A stretch of DNA of 64,000 nucleotides from an uncultured Faecalibacterium sp. GTDB lineage: Bacteria > Bacillota > Clostridia > Oscillospirales > Ruminococcaceae. The notes beneath the pieces are model-generated. The model saw only the letters and a list, made by a program, of their open reading frames with translations. It searched no databases and was not told the DNA's origin. A program made the translations under genes and the position numbers. The DNA is taken from NCBI GenBank assembly GCA_934561555.1, contig CAKTGQ010000003.1, forward strand, positions 62,001-126,000, read 5' to 3'. This document shows, one piece after another, positions 33,462 to 42,325 of the stretch (the stretch's first letter is position 1; every line of letters starts with the position of its first letter).

Positions 33462-33704
33462 ATGGAACGTGCAGAAATCATTTCTCAGATCACGGCTATT
33501 CTGGAGGATGTCGCAGAGGTATCGCCGGAGGATGTGACCGAAAGCAGCGTCCTGATGGACGATCTGGATCTGTCCTCTATGGAGATTTTGACCATTGTGG
33601 CAGATCTTGAGGAGACCTTTGGTCTGCGCATCCCGGAAAAGGAGCTGCGCAATTTTGTCACCATGGGTGATCTGGTGGATTATCTGGCAGCAAACGTGGG
33701 GTAA
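33462..33704 (+). CDS. Acyl/peptidyl carrier protein
   Basis: An 80-residue carrier protein of four-helix type. The phosphopantetheine site is S39 in L-D-L-S-S-M-E, where the usual Asp before the Ser is itself Ser. The protein is acidic, as expected. It should hold the acyl group made by one or both upstream ligases as a thioester and present it to the condensation-like enzyme that starts five bases after its stop. It is a dedicated carrier rather than the housekeeping AcpP, judging by context. Confidence 0.9.
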   Translation: MERAEIISQITAILEDVAEVSPEDVTESSVLMDDLDLSSMEILTIVADLEETFGLRIPEKELRNFVTMGDLVDYLAANVG

Positions 33705-33709
33705 AACCA

Positions 33710-34918
33710 ATGGAAACACAACAGCGCTCGACGGAATATAACTTTCAGGGTGTCATGTATTTTTTTCGTCGGGAAAAAGTCCAGTGCCGGTACCAGTTCT
33801 CGCTGCGGGATGCGGTGGATATCACCCTCTTGCAGCGGGCACTGACAACGGCTTTGGCAAGTGCGCCTTATTATACTCAGCGTCTGGTGCAGGAAAAGCG
33901 GGAAATGTGGCTGGAGCCCAATACTGAGCCCTGCCTTGTGTACCCCGGCAGCACCATGCGCAATATCCCGGAACAGACGAACGGTTATCTGTTCTGCGTC
34001 AGCTGCGAGGGGGATACCGTCTACTTTGACTGGCACCACTTCCTGATGGACGGCCACGGGGTATCGCCCCTGTTCACCAGCATTCTGGAGCAGTACTGCA
34101 ACCTGCGTTACGGCACTGCCTTTGCGGTGCAGCAGATCGTGTGCGACCCGCCCTATGATATGGAAGCCATGCTGGCAGAGCACCCGCCCGTGGAGGGCGG
34201 AAGCGATGCCATCCAGCGGGACGTGGTGCAGACCTACGAGGGAGCGCTGCGCCGCACCCGGGTGTGCCTGAGCAAGCAGAGCCTTGTGGAAAAAGCACTG
34301 GCCAACAACGCAAAGCCGGTAAGCGCCCTGATGGGTCTTCTGTGCATGGCTATGCGGGAGTATCTGGGCAAAGAGAATATCCAGTATTCCTACTCCTCCG
34401 ATACCCGCGATGTGGCAGGCGTGCCGCATGCGCTGTACAACTGCGTATGCAGCTTTGAGCATACGGTGCAGCTGCAAGCCCAGACCCGCCTTGCGGATTT
34501 TATATCTGATGTAGATGCAGACATCAAGCGGGATTTGCAGCCGCAGTCCAAGCGCCGCCGCATGACCGAGCAGATGGGCTGGGTGTACAAGGTGAACCAG
34601 CAAAAAGCCCCCCTGCGCATCAAGCAGCGGGTGTTCCAGATGGGCGAGTACATCGGCGGCACTATTTCGGACTTCTGGCTCAGCTATCTGGGCAACCCGC
34701 TGATGCCCGCCACCCCGGAGCTGGCGCAGTACACCACGGATTTTGGTGTCTGGGTACCGCCGGAGGGTGCATCTGTGGGCGTGGAAGCCGCCAGCCTGAA
34801 CGGAAAGATCATTCTGTGCATCCACAACAAGGCACCCAACCCGGGTCTGGCCGATCTTCTCCGCAAGACCTTTGAAAACGAAGGCGTTGCGGTGCTGGAA
34901 GCGGAAGATCTGGACTGA
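33710..34918 (+). CDS. Condensation-domain-like acyltransferase
   Basis: A 402-residue stand-alone protein of the CoA/carrier-dependent acyltransferase fold (NRPS condensation, WES and PapA relatives). The catalytic motif is H109-H110-F-L-M-D114-G115, matching H-H-x-x-x-D-G. A later D-F-G-V-W-V-P-P segment near 343 occupies the place of the D-F-G-W structural motif. It should join the carrier-bound acyl group to an amine or alcohol. It is the last gene of the cassette and is followed by a terminator. Confidence 0.8.
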   Translation: METQQRSTEYNFQGVMYFFRREKVQCRYQFSLRDAVDITLLQRALTTALASAPYYTQRLVQEKREMWLEPNTEPCLVYPGSTMRNIPEQTNGYLFCVSCEGDTVYFDWHHFLMDGHGVSPLFTSILEQYCNLRYGTAFAVQQIVCDPPYDMEAMLAEHPPVEGGSDAIQRDVVQTYEGALRRTRVCLSKQSLVEKALANNAKPVSALMGLLCMAMREYLGKENIQYSYSSDTRDVAGVPHALYNCVCSFEHTVQLQAQTRLADFISDVDADIKRDLQPQSKRRRMTEQMGWVYKVNQQKAPLRIKQRVFQMGEYIGGTISDFWLSYLGNPLMPATPELAQYTTDFGVWVPPEGASVGVEAASLNGKIILCIHNKAPNPGLADLLRKTFENEGVAVLEAEDLD

Positions 34919-34942
34919 GAATACATATTATAAAAGCAAAAG

Positions 34943-34976
34943 GCTGCTGCACGTTTTGTGCGGCAGCTTTTTTTGC
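34943..34976 (+). terminator. Terminator of the NRPS-like cassette
   Basis: GCTGCTGCAC pairs with GTGCGGCAGC and is followed by seven T, 25 bases after the last stop. It separates the cassette from the MFS gene. Confidence 0.88.
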
Positions 34977-35061
34977 TGCTTTTTGTAAGAAAATCCGGTT
35001 GCAAAGCCGCGAAAAAATGGTTAAATAGAGAAAAGGATATTTCCGCAAGGAGAGGAACACC

Positions 35062-36201
35062 ATGGAACAACAGAACACGCGCCTGCGCAATGCGGGCTTT
35101 GCGACCTTTTTCTTCAGCGGCATTTGCGCCATCAGCGCGGGTGTGGTGGTCAGCCTGCTGCAGGAGCGCTACGGCTTTGCCTACGGCATGACCGGTACGC
35201 TGCTCTCCCTGATGAGTGTGGGCAACCTGCTGGCAGGGCTGCTGATGGGCATGCTGCCCAGTGCGCTGGGCATGAAGCGCAGCGTGCTGCTGCTGACCAT
35301 CGGCTATGCGGTGGGCTATGCCGTCATGGGGCTGACCGGTGCAGTGGCGCTGCTGGCGGCAGCTTTTTTTGTGGTGGGCATCGCCAAGGGCAGCGTCATC
35401 AATACCTGTACCATTCTGGTCAGCGATCACTCCGCCGACCGCACCCGGGGCATGAACCTGATGCACAGCTGCTACGCCTGCGGCGCACTGCTGTGCCCCT
35501 TCCTCATCGCGGCAGCAGCCCGGGTAAGCACCGAGCTGGCGGTCTTTCTGCTGGCAGCCATGGGCCTTTTGCTCTGGCTGGTGTACGTCTTTACCCCGCT
35601 GCGCGGCGGCAAGAGCAAAAGCAGTGCCGAGAAGGAAGCTATCGACTGGAGCTTTCTGCGCTCCGCCCGCTTCTGGCTGCTGACTGGTCTGCTGTTTTTC
35701 CAGAACGCCGCCGAGCAGAGCGTCAACGGCTGGATGGTGACCTACTTCAAGGGCAGCGGCATCATTGCGGGCACGCTGGCGGCCTACACTGTCACCGTGA
35801 TGTGGGGCGCTACGCTGGTGGGACGGCTGCTCATCGCCTTTGTGTTCCCCTTAAAAAATCCCCGCAAGGCCATGGTGGGCATGAGTGTGCTGTGCACCAT
35901 GTTCTATGTGCTGCTGGTCATGGCGCACACGCAGGGCGCAGCCATTGCGCTGCTGTTCGCCTTTGCCATCTCCATGTCCGGGCTGAACCCCACCGCCGTG
36001 GCCAGTGCGGGCCGCATGACCAGTGTGACCAGCATGGGCATCATGCTGCCGGTGGCTTCCAGCGGCGCCATCCTGATGCCGTGGGTCATCGGCATGGTGG
36101 CCGAGCGTGCGGGACTTGCCGCCGGTATGGCCTCCAACATCGTGCCCTGCGTGGGGCTGGTGGTCTTTACCATTCTGGTGGCAAAGCTGCCGGAGGAATA
36201 A
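35062..36201 (+). CDS. Major facilitator superfamily transporter
   Basis: A 379-residue permease with twelve predicted membrane helices. Loop 2-3 carries G-M-L-P-S-A-L-G-M-K-R (a variant of the MFS G-x-x-x-D-R-x-G-R-R signature), and an acidic/basic cytoplasmic linker (K-S-K-S-S-A-E-K-E) divides the halves near residue 193. Substrate unknown. It lies just after the NRPS-like cassette but has its own AAGGAGAGG site and promoter-like TTGCAA/TAAATA upstream, so export of the cassette product is possible but unproven. Confidence 0.85.
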   Translation: MEQQNTRLRNAGFATFFFSGICAISAGVVVSLLQERYGFAYGMTGTLLSLMSVGNLLAGLLMGMLPSALGMKRSVLLLTIGYAVGYAVMGLTGAVALLAAAFFVVGIAKGSVINTCTILVSDHSADRTRGMNLMHSCYACGALLCPFLIAAAARVSTELAVFLLAAMGLLLWLVYVFTPLRGGKSKSSAEKEAIDWSFLRSARFWLLTGLLFFQNAAEQSVNGWMVTYFKGSGIIAGTLAAYTVTVMWGATLVGRLLIAFVFPLKNPRKAMVGMSVLCTMFYVLLVMAHTQGAAIALLFAFAISMSGLNPTAVASAGRMTSVTSMGIMLPVASSGAILMPWVIGMVAERAGLAAGMASNIVPCVGLVVFTILVAKLPEE

Positions 36202-36204
36202 ACA

Positions 36205-36248
36205 AAAAAGCCCGTCTGCACGAACTTTGCCGTGCAGACGGGCTTTCC
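36205..36248. terminator. Bidirectional terminator between MFS gene and queH
   Basis: AGCCCGTCTGCACG pairs with CGTGCAGACGGGCT. It is flanked on the minus strand by six T after the stem and on the plus strand by TTCC. Confidence 0.85.
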
Positions 36249-36253
36249 TTGCG

Positions 36254-36874
36254 TTATCCTTCAATGCCTCTTGCTTTTGCGCTGAACTCGCAGCCGCAGT
36301 AGTCCTGCCGGTACAGACCGTACTGCTCCGAAAGCTGCAGGCTGCGCAGGTAGCCGTTGTGCTTTTTAAAGTCCGAGGGCAGGTGCTTTACCCCGAACTC
36401 GGCTTCCAGTTCCTGCCCGATGGCGTTGATGCGGGCGGCGTCCTTGTGGGGGCTGATGGACAGGGTGGTGGTGAACCAGTCAAAGCCGTTGTCCCGGGCG
36501 TACTGCGCCGCGCGGCGCATCCGCAGCCGGTAACAGACGGTGCAGCGGCTGCCGCGCTCTGGCTCGTTTTCCAGCCCGGCTACGGCGGTGTAGAACTGCT
36601 GCGGGTCGTAAGTGTCCTCCACCACGGTCACCCCCAGCGGGTGGGCTGCGGCCACAAACTTTTGCAGCTCCTCGCCCCGGCGGTAATACTCTGCCGCAGG
36701 CCATGTGTTGGGGTTATAGTACAGCACCGTGATCTCAAAATACCGGCACAGCTGTTCCAGCACGGCACTGGAACAGGGACCGCAGCAGGCGTGGAGCAAA
36801 AGCCGCGGGCTGGCATCGCCAAGGGTTGCCAGCACGGCGTCCATCTGCTGGGCATAGTTGCGTTGTGTTGCCAT
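36254..36874 (-). CDS. queH: Epoxyqueuosine reductase QueH
   Basis: A 206-residue QueH-type (DUF208) enzyme for the last step of queuosine biosynthesis in tRNA, the reduction of epoxyqueuosine. Conserved cysteines are H-A-C-C-G-P-C near residue 30, R-C-T-V-C-Y near 109 and Y-C-G-C-E near 194, which bind an Fe-S cluster and a second iron. QueH is the non-orthologous replacement of QueG in anaerobes. ATG 36874 was chosen because AAAGGA lies eight bases upstream. The ATG at 36883 would overlap it. It is divergent from the DUF896 gene. Confidence 0.9.
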   Translation of the reverse strand: MATQRNYAQQMDAVLATLGDASPRLLLHACCGPCSSAVLEQLCRYFEITVLYYNPNTWPAAEYYRRGEELQKFVAAAHPLGVTVVEDTYDPQQFYTAVAGLENEPERGSRCTVCYRLRMRRAAQYARDNGFDWFTTTLSISPHKDAARINAIGQELEAEFGVKHLPSDFKKHNGYLRSLQLSEQYGLYRQDYCGCEFSAKARGIEG

Positions 36875-36948
36875 TGGTATCATCCTTTGCTATAATGGTC
36901 TTGCCTACATTATAGCATATTTTACGATGAAATACAGGAGGTTCTCCC

Positions 36949-37173
36949 ATGACGGAAGAAAAGATCGCCCGCATCAATGCGCTGGCCCAAAAGAGCAAGA
37001 CCACCGGCCTGACCGAGGCCGAAAAAGCCGAGCAGCAGGCGCTGCGGCAGGAGTATCTGGCCGACATCAAGGCCAGCCTGCGCAGCCAGCTGGAGCGCAC
37101 GTCCATTCAGGAGCCGGACGGCACCATCCACAAGGTGACCCGCCGCACCGACCTGACCGAGGAGCGCAGCTGA
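36949..37173 (+). CDS. DUF896 (YnzC-like) small protein
   Basis: A 74-residue, highly charged helical protein of the DUF896/UPF0291 family. It has the typical R-I-N-x-L-A-x-K-x-K-T-x-G-L-T-x-x-E motif at residues 8-25 and R-x-E-Y-L-x-x-I-K near 33-42. The Bacillus homologue YnzC is linked to the SOS region, but the function is unknown. CAGGAGG gives a strong ribosome site. Family A fragment A7 follows the stop by 16 bases. Confidence 0.88.
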   Translation: MTEEKIARINALAQKSKTTGLTEAEKAEQQALRQEYLADIKASLRSQLERTSIQEPDGTIHKVTRRTDLTEERS

Positions 37174-37188
37174 GAGCGGAAGAATAGT

Positions 37189-37246
37189 TTGATTTTGGGG
37201 TACAGAGACGCCTGCGGGTGTTTCTGTACCCCGTTTTTACAGGTGG
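37189..37246 (-). repeat. Partial family A terminator repeat, copy A7
   Basis: Only the terminator half: GGGGTACAGAGACGCC-TGCG-GGTGTTTCTGTACCCC followed by GTTTTTACAGG. It is correctly placed to end the DUF896 transcript. The small upstream hairpin is absent. Confidence 0.7.
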
Positions 37247-37319
37247 TGCAAGGCTTCCCCGCACGCATTTTTGCCCGCTCGCATAGGATGGCGCACAGCG
37301 GAAAAGGGGAGATGACGGC

Positions 37320-38114
37320 ATGAGGCAGACAAAGCGGTTTGCGGTGGTGGGCAGCGATGCCCGGCAGGCGGCGGCAGGACGTGCACTGGCGCGGGCGGGG
37401 TATACGGTGGGCGGCGTGCAGCAGCTGCCGCAGGCAGACTGCATCCTGCTGCCGCTGCCGTTGGAACAGGCCGGACTGCCGCTGGCGCAGCTGCTGGGCG
37501 CGGCGAAGCCCGGTGCGCTGGCACTGGGCGGCAAGGTGACGGACAGCGCAATGTCCATCGCCCGGGCGGCGGGGGTGGAGCTGGTGGACTACTTTGCCCG
37601 CCCGGAGCTGACCGTGTATAACGCCATCCCCACCGCTGAGGGCTGCATCGGCATTTTGCTGGAACGGCGCAGCCGTACCTTGTGGGGCGCGGCGGTGCTG
37701 GTGCTGGGCTTTGGCCCTGTGGGGCGGGCGCTGGCGGTACGTCTGGCGGCACTGGGTGCGCGGGTGACCGTGGCGGCGCGCCGCCCGGTGCAGCGAGCGA
37801 TGGCGGAGGAACTGGGGCTGCGGGCGGTGCCGCTGACAGAGCTTGCCGCGGTGGCTGCCGCCTTTGATACGGTGGTGAACACCATCCCCGCGCCGGTGCT
37901 GACGGCGGCAGTGCTGGCGACGCTGCCGAAGGGGTGTCTGATCGTAGATCTGGCGTCAAAGCCCGGCGGCACAGACTTTGCCGCCGCCCGGCGGCTGGGG
38001 CATACGGCGCTGCACGCGCTGAGTCTGCCGACGGTCTGGGCACCGGAAACGGCAGGGGAGGCGCTGGCGCGCACGGTGCAAGCCATTTTGCAGGAGCGGG
38101 AGGGAAGGGTATGA
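37320..38114 (+). CDS. dpaA: Dipicolinate synthase subunit A
   Basis: A 264-residue DpaA/SpoVFA-like dehydrogenase. A small N-terminal domain with V-V-G-S-D-A-R-Q near residue 9 precedes an NAD(P)-binding domain with G-F-G-P-V-G-R near 130. The late D-L-A-S-K-P-G-G segment near 212 is typical. With DpaB it converts dihydrodipicolinate to dipicolinic acid, the calcium-chelating compound of endospore cores. The stop overlaps the dpaB start as ATGA. The presence of the pair says the lineage makes, or once made, spores. Confidence 0.88.
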   Translation: MRQTKRFAVVGSDARQAAAGRALARAGYTVGGVQQLPQADCILLPLPLEQAGLPLAQLLGAAKPGALALGGKVTDSAMSIARAAGVELVDYFARPELTVYNAIPTAEGCIGILLERRSRTLWGAAVLVLGFGPVGRALAVRLAALGARVTVAARRPVQRAMAEELGLRAVPLTELAAVAAAFDTVVNTIPAPVLTAAVLATLPKGCLIVDLASKPGGTDFAAARRLGHTALHALSLPTVWAPETAGEALARTVQAILQEREGRV

Positions 38115-38704
38115 CCACAGAGAAAAAGGGCTGTCTTGCCTTTGCGGTATGCGGCAGCTTTTGCACGCTGAAGGATGCCTTGGGCGCGGCGCAGACACTG
38201 ACGGCACAGGGCTGGACGCTGCTGCCCATTATGAGCTTTGCCGCGCAGCAGGATACCCGGTTCGGCACCGGGGAAAGCTGGCGGCAGCGCCTGCAGGCCG
38301 TTACCGGGCAGCCGGTGCTGGATACCTTGCAGGCGGTGGAGCCGCTGGGCCCCCGGCGGCTGGCGCAGGCGCTGGTGGTCGCGCCCTGCACCGGTGCAAC
38401 GCTGGCGCGGCTGGCAGCGGGGCTTTCGGATACGCCGGTGACCCTTGCCGCCAAAAGCCTGCTGCGGGTGGGCAGCCCGGTGGTGCTGGCAGTCTCCACA
38501 AACGACGGCCTTGGCGCTTCCGGCGAAAACATGGCGCGGCTGTGCCAGCGCAAGCACTATTACTTTGTGCCTTACGGGCAGGACGACCCCTTTGCCAAGC
38601 CCCAGAGCCTGAAGGCAGACCTTGCCCTGCTGCCCGCCGCCGTGGACGCCGCTTTGCGGGGCGAGCAGCTGCAGCCGGTGCTGCTGGGGCAAAGGAATGC
38701 GTAA
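38111..38704 (+). CDS. dpaB: Dipicolinate synthase subunit B
   Basis: A 197-residue flavoprotein-like subunit (SpoVFB family). The A-V-C-G-S-F-C motif near residue 12, P-C-T-G-A-T near 95 and the S-T-N-D-G-L-G loop near 130 match the flavin-binding pattern of this family. It completes dipicolinate synthase with DpaA. It starts at ATG 38111 inside the dpaA stop, with GGAGGGAAGGG just upstream. In most sporeformers asd, dapG and dapA follow, but here the next gene is a D,D-carboxypeptidase. Confidence 0.88.
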   Translation: MTTEKKGCLAFAVCGSFCTLKDALGAAQTLTAQGWTLLPIMSFAAQQDTRFGTGESWRQRLQAVTGQPVLDTLQAVEPLGPRRLAQALVVAPCTGATLARLAAGLSDTPVTLAAKSLLRVGSPVVLAVSTNDGLGASGENMARLCQRKHYYFVPYGQDDPFAKPQSLKADLALLPAAVDAALRGEQLQPVLLGQRNA

Positions 38705-38709
38705 ATCTC

Positions 38710-38738
38710 TTTTCAGCGGGGAAAAAATGTGGTATACT
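38710..38738 (+). promoter_or_regulatory. Promoter of the D,D-carboxypeptidase gene
   Basis: TTTTCA (38710-38715), 17 bases, TATACT (38733-38738), 47 bases before the start. The -35 is weak. Confidence 0.5.
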
Positions 38739-38785
38739 CCAAATGATGCCTTGCTGGCATAAAACTGACAAGCGGAGAATACCTG

Positions 38786-40117
38786 ATGAAAAAATTTACC
38801 GTAGCACTGTGCACTGTGCTGCTTTTGATAGGTGCTGTGCTGGTGCCCGGCGCGGCAGCAGCAGGCCCGGCGCTGGCCAATACCCGGGCATACTGTATCA
38901 TGGATGCAGACACCGGCCTTGTGCTGGCGCAGCAGAATATGGACGAGGAACTGCACCCGGCCTCCATTACCAAGGTGATGACCCTTGGCCTTGCCTGCGA
39001 AAAGGCGCAGGGGGACTGGGATGACGTAAAGCTGACCGTGACCCACGAGGACGTCTACTCGCTGGCGGGTACGGATTCCAGCCATATCGCCTTACTGGAA
39101 GGGGAAGAAGTCCCCTTGGTGGATGCGCTGTACGCCACTCAGATGGCAAGCGCCAACGATGGTGCCAACCTGCTGGCGGAATATTTCGGCGGTGGCACCA
39201 TCGCGGACGGCGTGGCGGCCATGAATGCAAAGGTGGAGGAGCTGGGGCTTGCCCACACCCACTTTTCAAACCCCCACGGCATCAGCGATGAGGACCACTA
39301 CACCAGCTGCTATGATATGGCGCAGATCTTGCGCTGGGCGTTGCAGCAGCCGGGGTTTGAGGATGTGTTCACCCGTAACCAGATATACACCATGCAGTCC
39401 ACCAACATCCAGCCGGTGGTCCGCTACTTCTCCCAGCAGGACAAGATCCGCATCGGCTCCAGCCGCTACCATATCGGCAGTGTGCTGGGCTCCAAGCTGG
39501 GCTACACCAACACCGCCCGGTACAGCTATGTCTGTCTGGCGGAGCAGGACGGGGTGCGGTTGATCTGCGTGACCATGCAAAGTCAGCTGAGCACCGATAA
39601 ATATAATGATGTGCGCACTCTGCTGGACCACGCCTTTGCCACCTATAAAAACTACACCCAGCTGCCCGGCGGCAGCGTTACCGCACAGCTGGCAGTGGCG
39701 GGCGGCGGGCAGAGCCTTGGCACGGTCACTGTGGCCGACCCCGGGGTGAAGCTTCTGCTGGCCGATGGCTTATCCGCGCAGGATGTGACCGTGGACTTGG
39801 AGCTGCCGGAGCAGTATCTGCTGGGTGCAGAGCCCGCCGTGTATGCGGTGTACACCCTGAACGGCGGCGCAAAGCAGGAGAGCACCAGCGTGCGGGTAAA
39901 GGCCGAGATCACCGGTCTGGCGGAGCTGCTGGAGCAGAGCACCGGCACAAAGCTGGAAGCCGCCAAGGACGTGGAGCCGGGCAGCAGCGCATGGCTGCTG
40001 GCGGGCATCTCGGTGGGGTGCACCGTGGGTGCGGCAGTGGTCACGGTGCTGGTGCTGCGGGTACACGCCCGCCTGAAAAAGCGCCGCAAAACGGCAAGAC
40101 GCCGCAACAAAGCGTAA
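38786..40117 (+). CDS. D-alanyl-D-alanine carboxypeptidase, DacF-like
   Basis: A 443-residue low-molecular-weight penicillin-binding protein. Signal peptide (residues 1-27), serine-type transpeptidase-like domain with S60-I-T-K63, then S122-A-N124 (usually S-G-N) and K237-L-G239 where K-T-G is expected, a beta-rich PBP5-C domain (about 290-385), a C-terminal membrane anchor (about 402-425) and an Arg/Lys tail. It should trim the last D-Ala from peptidoglycan stems. The Thr-to-Leu change in the third motif may lower activity or drug binding. Its place after dpaAB fits a sporulation DacF. Confidence 0.85.
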   Translation: MKKFTVALCTVLLLIGAVLVPGAAAAGPALANTRAYCIMDADTGLVLAQQNMDEELHPASITKVMTLGLACEKAQGDWDDVKLTVTHEDVYSLAGTDSSHIALLEGEEVPLVDALYATQMASANDGANLLAEYFGGGTIADGVAAMNAKVEELGLAHTHFSNPHGISDEDHYTSCYDMAQILRWALQQPGFEDVFTRNQIYTMQSTNIQPVVRYFSQQDKIRIGSSRYHIGSVLGSKLGYTNTARYSYVCLAEQDGVRLICVTMQSQLSTDKYNDVRTLLDHAFATYKNYTQLPGGSVTAQLAVAGGGQSLGTVTVADPGVKLLLADGLSAQDVTVDLELPEQYLLGAEPAVYAVYTLNGGAKQESTSVRVKAEITGLAELLEQSTGTKLEAAKDVEPGSSAWLLAGISVGCTVGAAVVTVLVLRVHARLKKRRKTARRRNKA

Positions 40118-40185
40118 AAGCCTGTTCCAAACCAGACTTTTCCAGATAAAGAAAAAGCTTTCAGAAAAAAGAGAGGTATAATATC

Positions 40186-40752
40186 ATGGGTAAGTTTATT
40201 TTTACGCAGACTGAGATCCCCGGTGTGGTGGTCATTGAGCCGCAGGTGTTCGGCGATGACCGCGGCTATTTTATGGAGACCTACCAGAAGGATCAGTTTG
40301 CAGCAGCCGGCATCGACAAGGAATTTGTGCAGGACAACCAGAGCCGCTCCACCCGGGGTGTGCTGCGCGGGCTGCACTTCCAGAAGAACCACACGCAGGG
40401 CAAGCTGGTGCGCGTGACCAAGGGCGAGGTGTATGACGTAGCCGTGGACTGCCGCCCCCACAGCGCTACCTTTGGCAAGTGGGTGGGCGTGACCCTTTCC
40501 GAGGACAACAAGAAGATGTTCTATATCCCGGAAGGCTTTGCCCACGGTTTTCTGGTGCTGAGCGATGTGGCAGAGTTCTGCTACAAGTGCACCGATGTCT
40601 ACGACCCCACCAGCGAGGGCGGCATCCCCTACGACGACCCCACCGTCAACGTGCAGTGGCCGGACTGCGGCTGTGAGCACAAGACCAGCGCAAAGGACAA
40701 GCTGCACGAGCCCTTTGCCGCCCAGAAGTTCGAATATTTTGAAAAGTGGTGA
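40186..40752 (+). CDS. rfbC: dTDP-4-dehydrorhamnose 3,5-epimerase
   Basis: A 188-residue RmlC-type cupin epimerase of dTDP-L-rhamnose synthesis. The substrate motif F-x-D-D-R-G-Y-F-M-E-T near residue 22, L-R-G-L-H-F-Q near 61 with the catalytic His, the D-V-A-V-D motif near 85 and the G-F-A-H-G-F segment near 117 are all present. The other rml genes are not in the window. It heads an operon with an O-antigen/teichoic-acid-type ABC exporter and a glycosyltransferase, so rhamnose is probably part of the exported polymer. Confidence 0.93.
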   Translation: MGKFIFTQTEIPGVVVIEPQVFGDDRGYFMETYQKDQFAAAGIDKEFVQDNQSRSTRGVLRGLHFQKNHTQGKLVRVTKGEVYDVAVDCRPHSATFGKWVGVTLSEDNKKMFYIPEGFAHGFLVLSDVAEFCYKCTDVYDPTSEGGIPYDDPTVNVQWPDCGCEHKTSAKDKLHEPFAAQKFEYFEKW

Positions 40753-40758
40753 TCGCCC

Positions 40759-41568
40759 GTGGCAAAACTCAAAGGGATGTGGAACGGCTTCTGGCGCTAC
40801 CGCTATCTGCTGTGGAACCTTGTAAGCCGTGATTTCAAGCTGAAATACCGCCGCAGCGTGCTGGGCGTGGTGTGGAGCGTGTTGAATCCGCTGCTGATGT
40901 GCCTTGTGTACTGGGCGGTGTTCAGCAGCCTGATGGATATGCGCGGCAGCGGCATCGACAATTTTGCCGTCTTTCTGATGTGCGGTCAGCTGCTGTTCAA
41001 CTTCTTCAACGAGGCTACCTCCACCAGCATGAGCAGCGTGCTCAGCGCTGCCCCGCTGCTGAAAAAGGTGTATATCCCCAAGTATATCTTCCCGCTGGAA
41101 AAATGCTGCTTTGCCATGGTGAACTGCGTGTTCAGCTTTGTGGCGTTGCTGCTGGTCATGATCTTTACCGGCGCACCCTTCCACCTGACTATTTTCGAGG
41201 CGCTGTACCCGCTGGTGACCTTGTTCTTCTTTAGCCTCGGGGTCAGTATGTTCTTAGCGGCGGCTACGGTGTTTTTCCGGGATATCATGCACATCTGGAG
41301 CGTGTTCATCACGGCGCTGCTGTATTTCTCCGCCATCTTCTACGATCCCACCCAGATGACCTTTTCCATTGGCGGCTTCAATATGCAGCAGATCATCAAG
41401 CTGAACCCCATGTACTGGTATATCACGGGCTTCCGCCGCACGGTGATGTGGGGCATCCCGCTGGATGTAAATATGTTCCTTGTCTGCGGCATTTGCGCCG
41501 TAGTGTCCATGGTGGTGGGATTGTGGGTGTTCCGCAAAACACAGGACCGCTTTGTGCTGCACATTTAA
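40759..41568 (+). CDS. Polysaccharide ABC exporter, permease (TagG/Wzm-like)
   Basis: A 269-residue ABC-2 type permease with six membrane helices. The N-terminal R-D-F-K-L-K-Y-R-R-S-V-L-G segment near residue 24 is the hallmark of Wzm/TagG exporters and the P-x-Y-W-Y region near 218 is also typical. It exports undecaprenyl-linked polysaccharide with the ATPase encoded next. It starts at GTG, six bases after the rfbC stop, with no strong ribosome site, so translation is probably coupled to rfbC. Confidence 0.9.
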   Translation: MAKLKGMWNGFWRYRYLLWNLVSRDFKLKYRRSVLGVVWSVLNPLLMCLVYWAVFSSLMDMRGSGIDNFAVFLMCGQLLFNFFNEATSTSMSSVLSAAPLLKKVYIPKYIFPLEKCCFAMVNCVFSFVALLLVMIFTGAPFHLTIFEALYPLVTLFFFSLGVSMFLAAATVFFRDIMHIWSVFITALLYFSAIFYDPTQMTFSIGGFNMQQIIKLNPMYWYITGFRRTVMWGIPLDVNMFLVCGICAVVSMVVGLWVFRKTQDRFVLHI

Positions 41569-41580
41569 GGAGGGTGAACA

Positions 41581-42324
<744 letters not shown>

Positions 42325-42325
42325 T

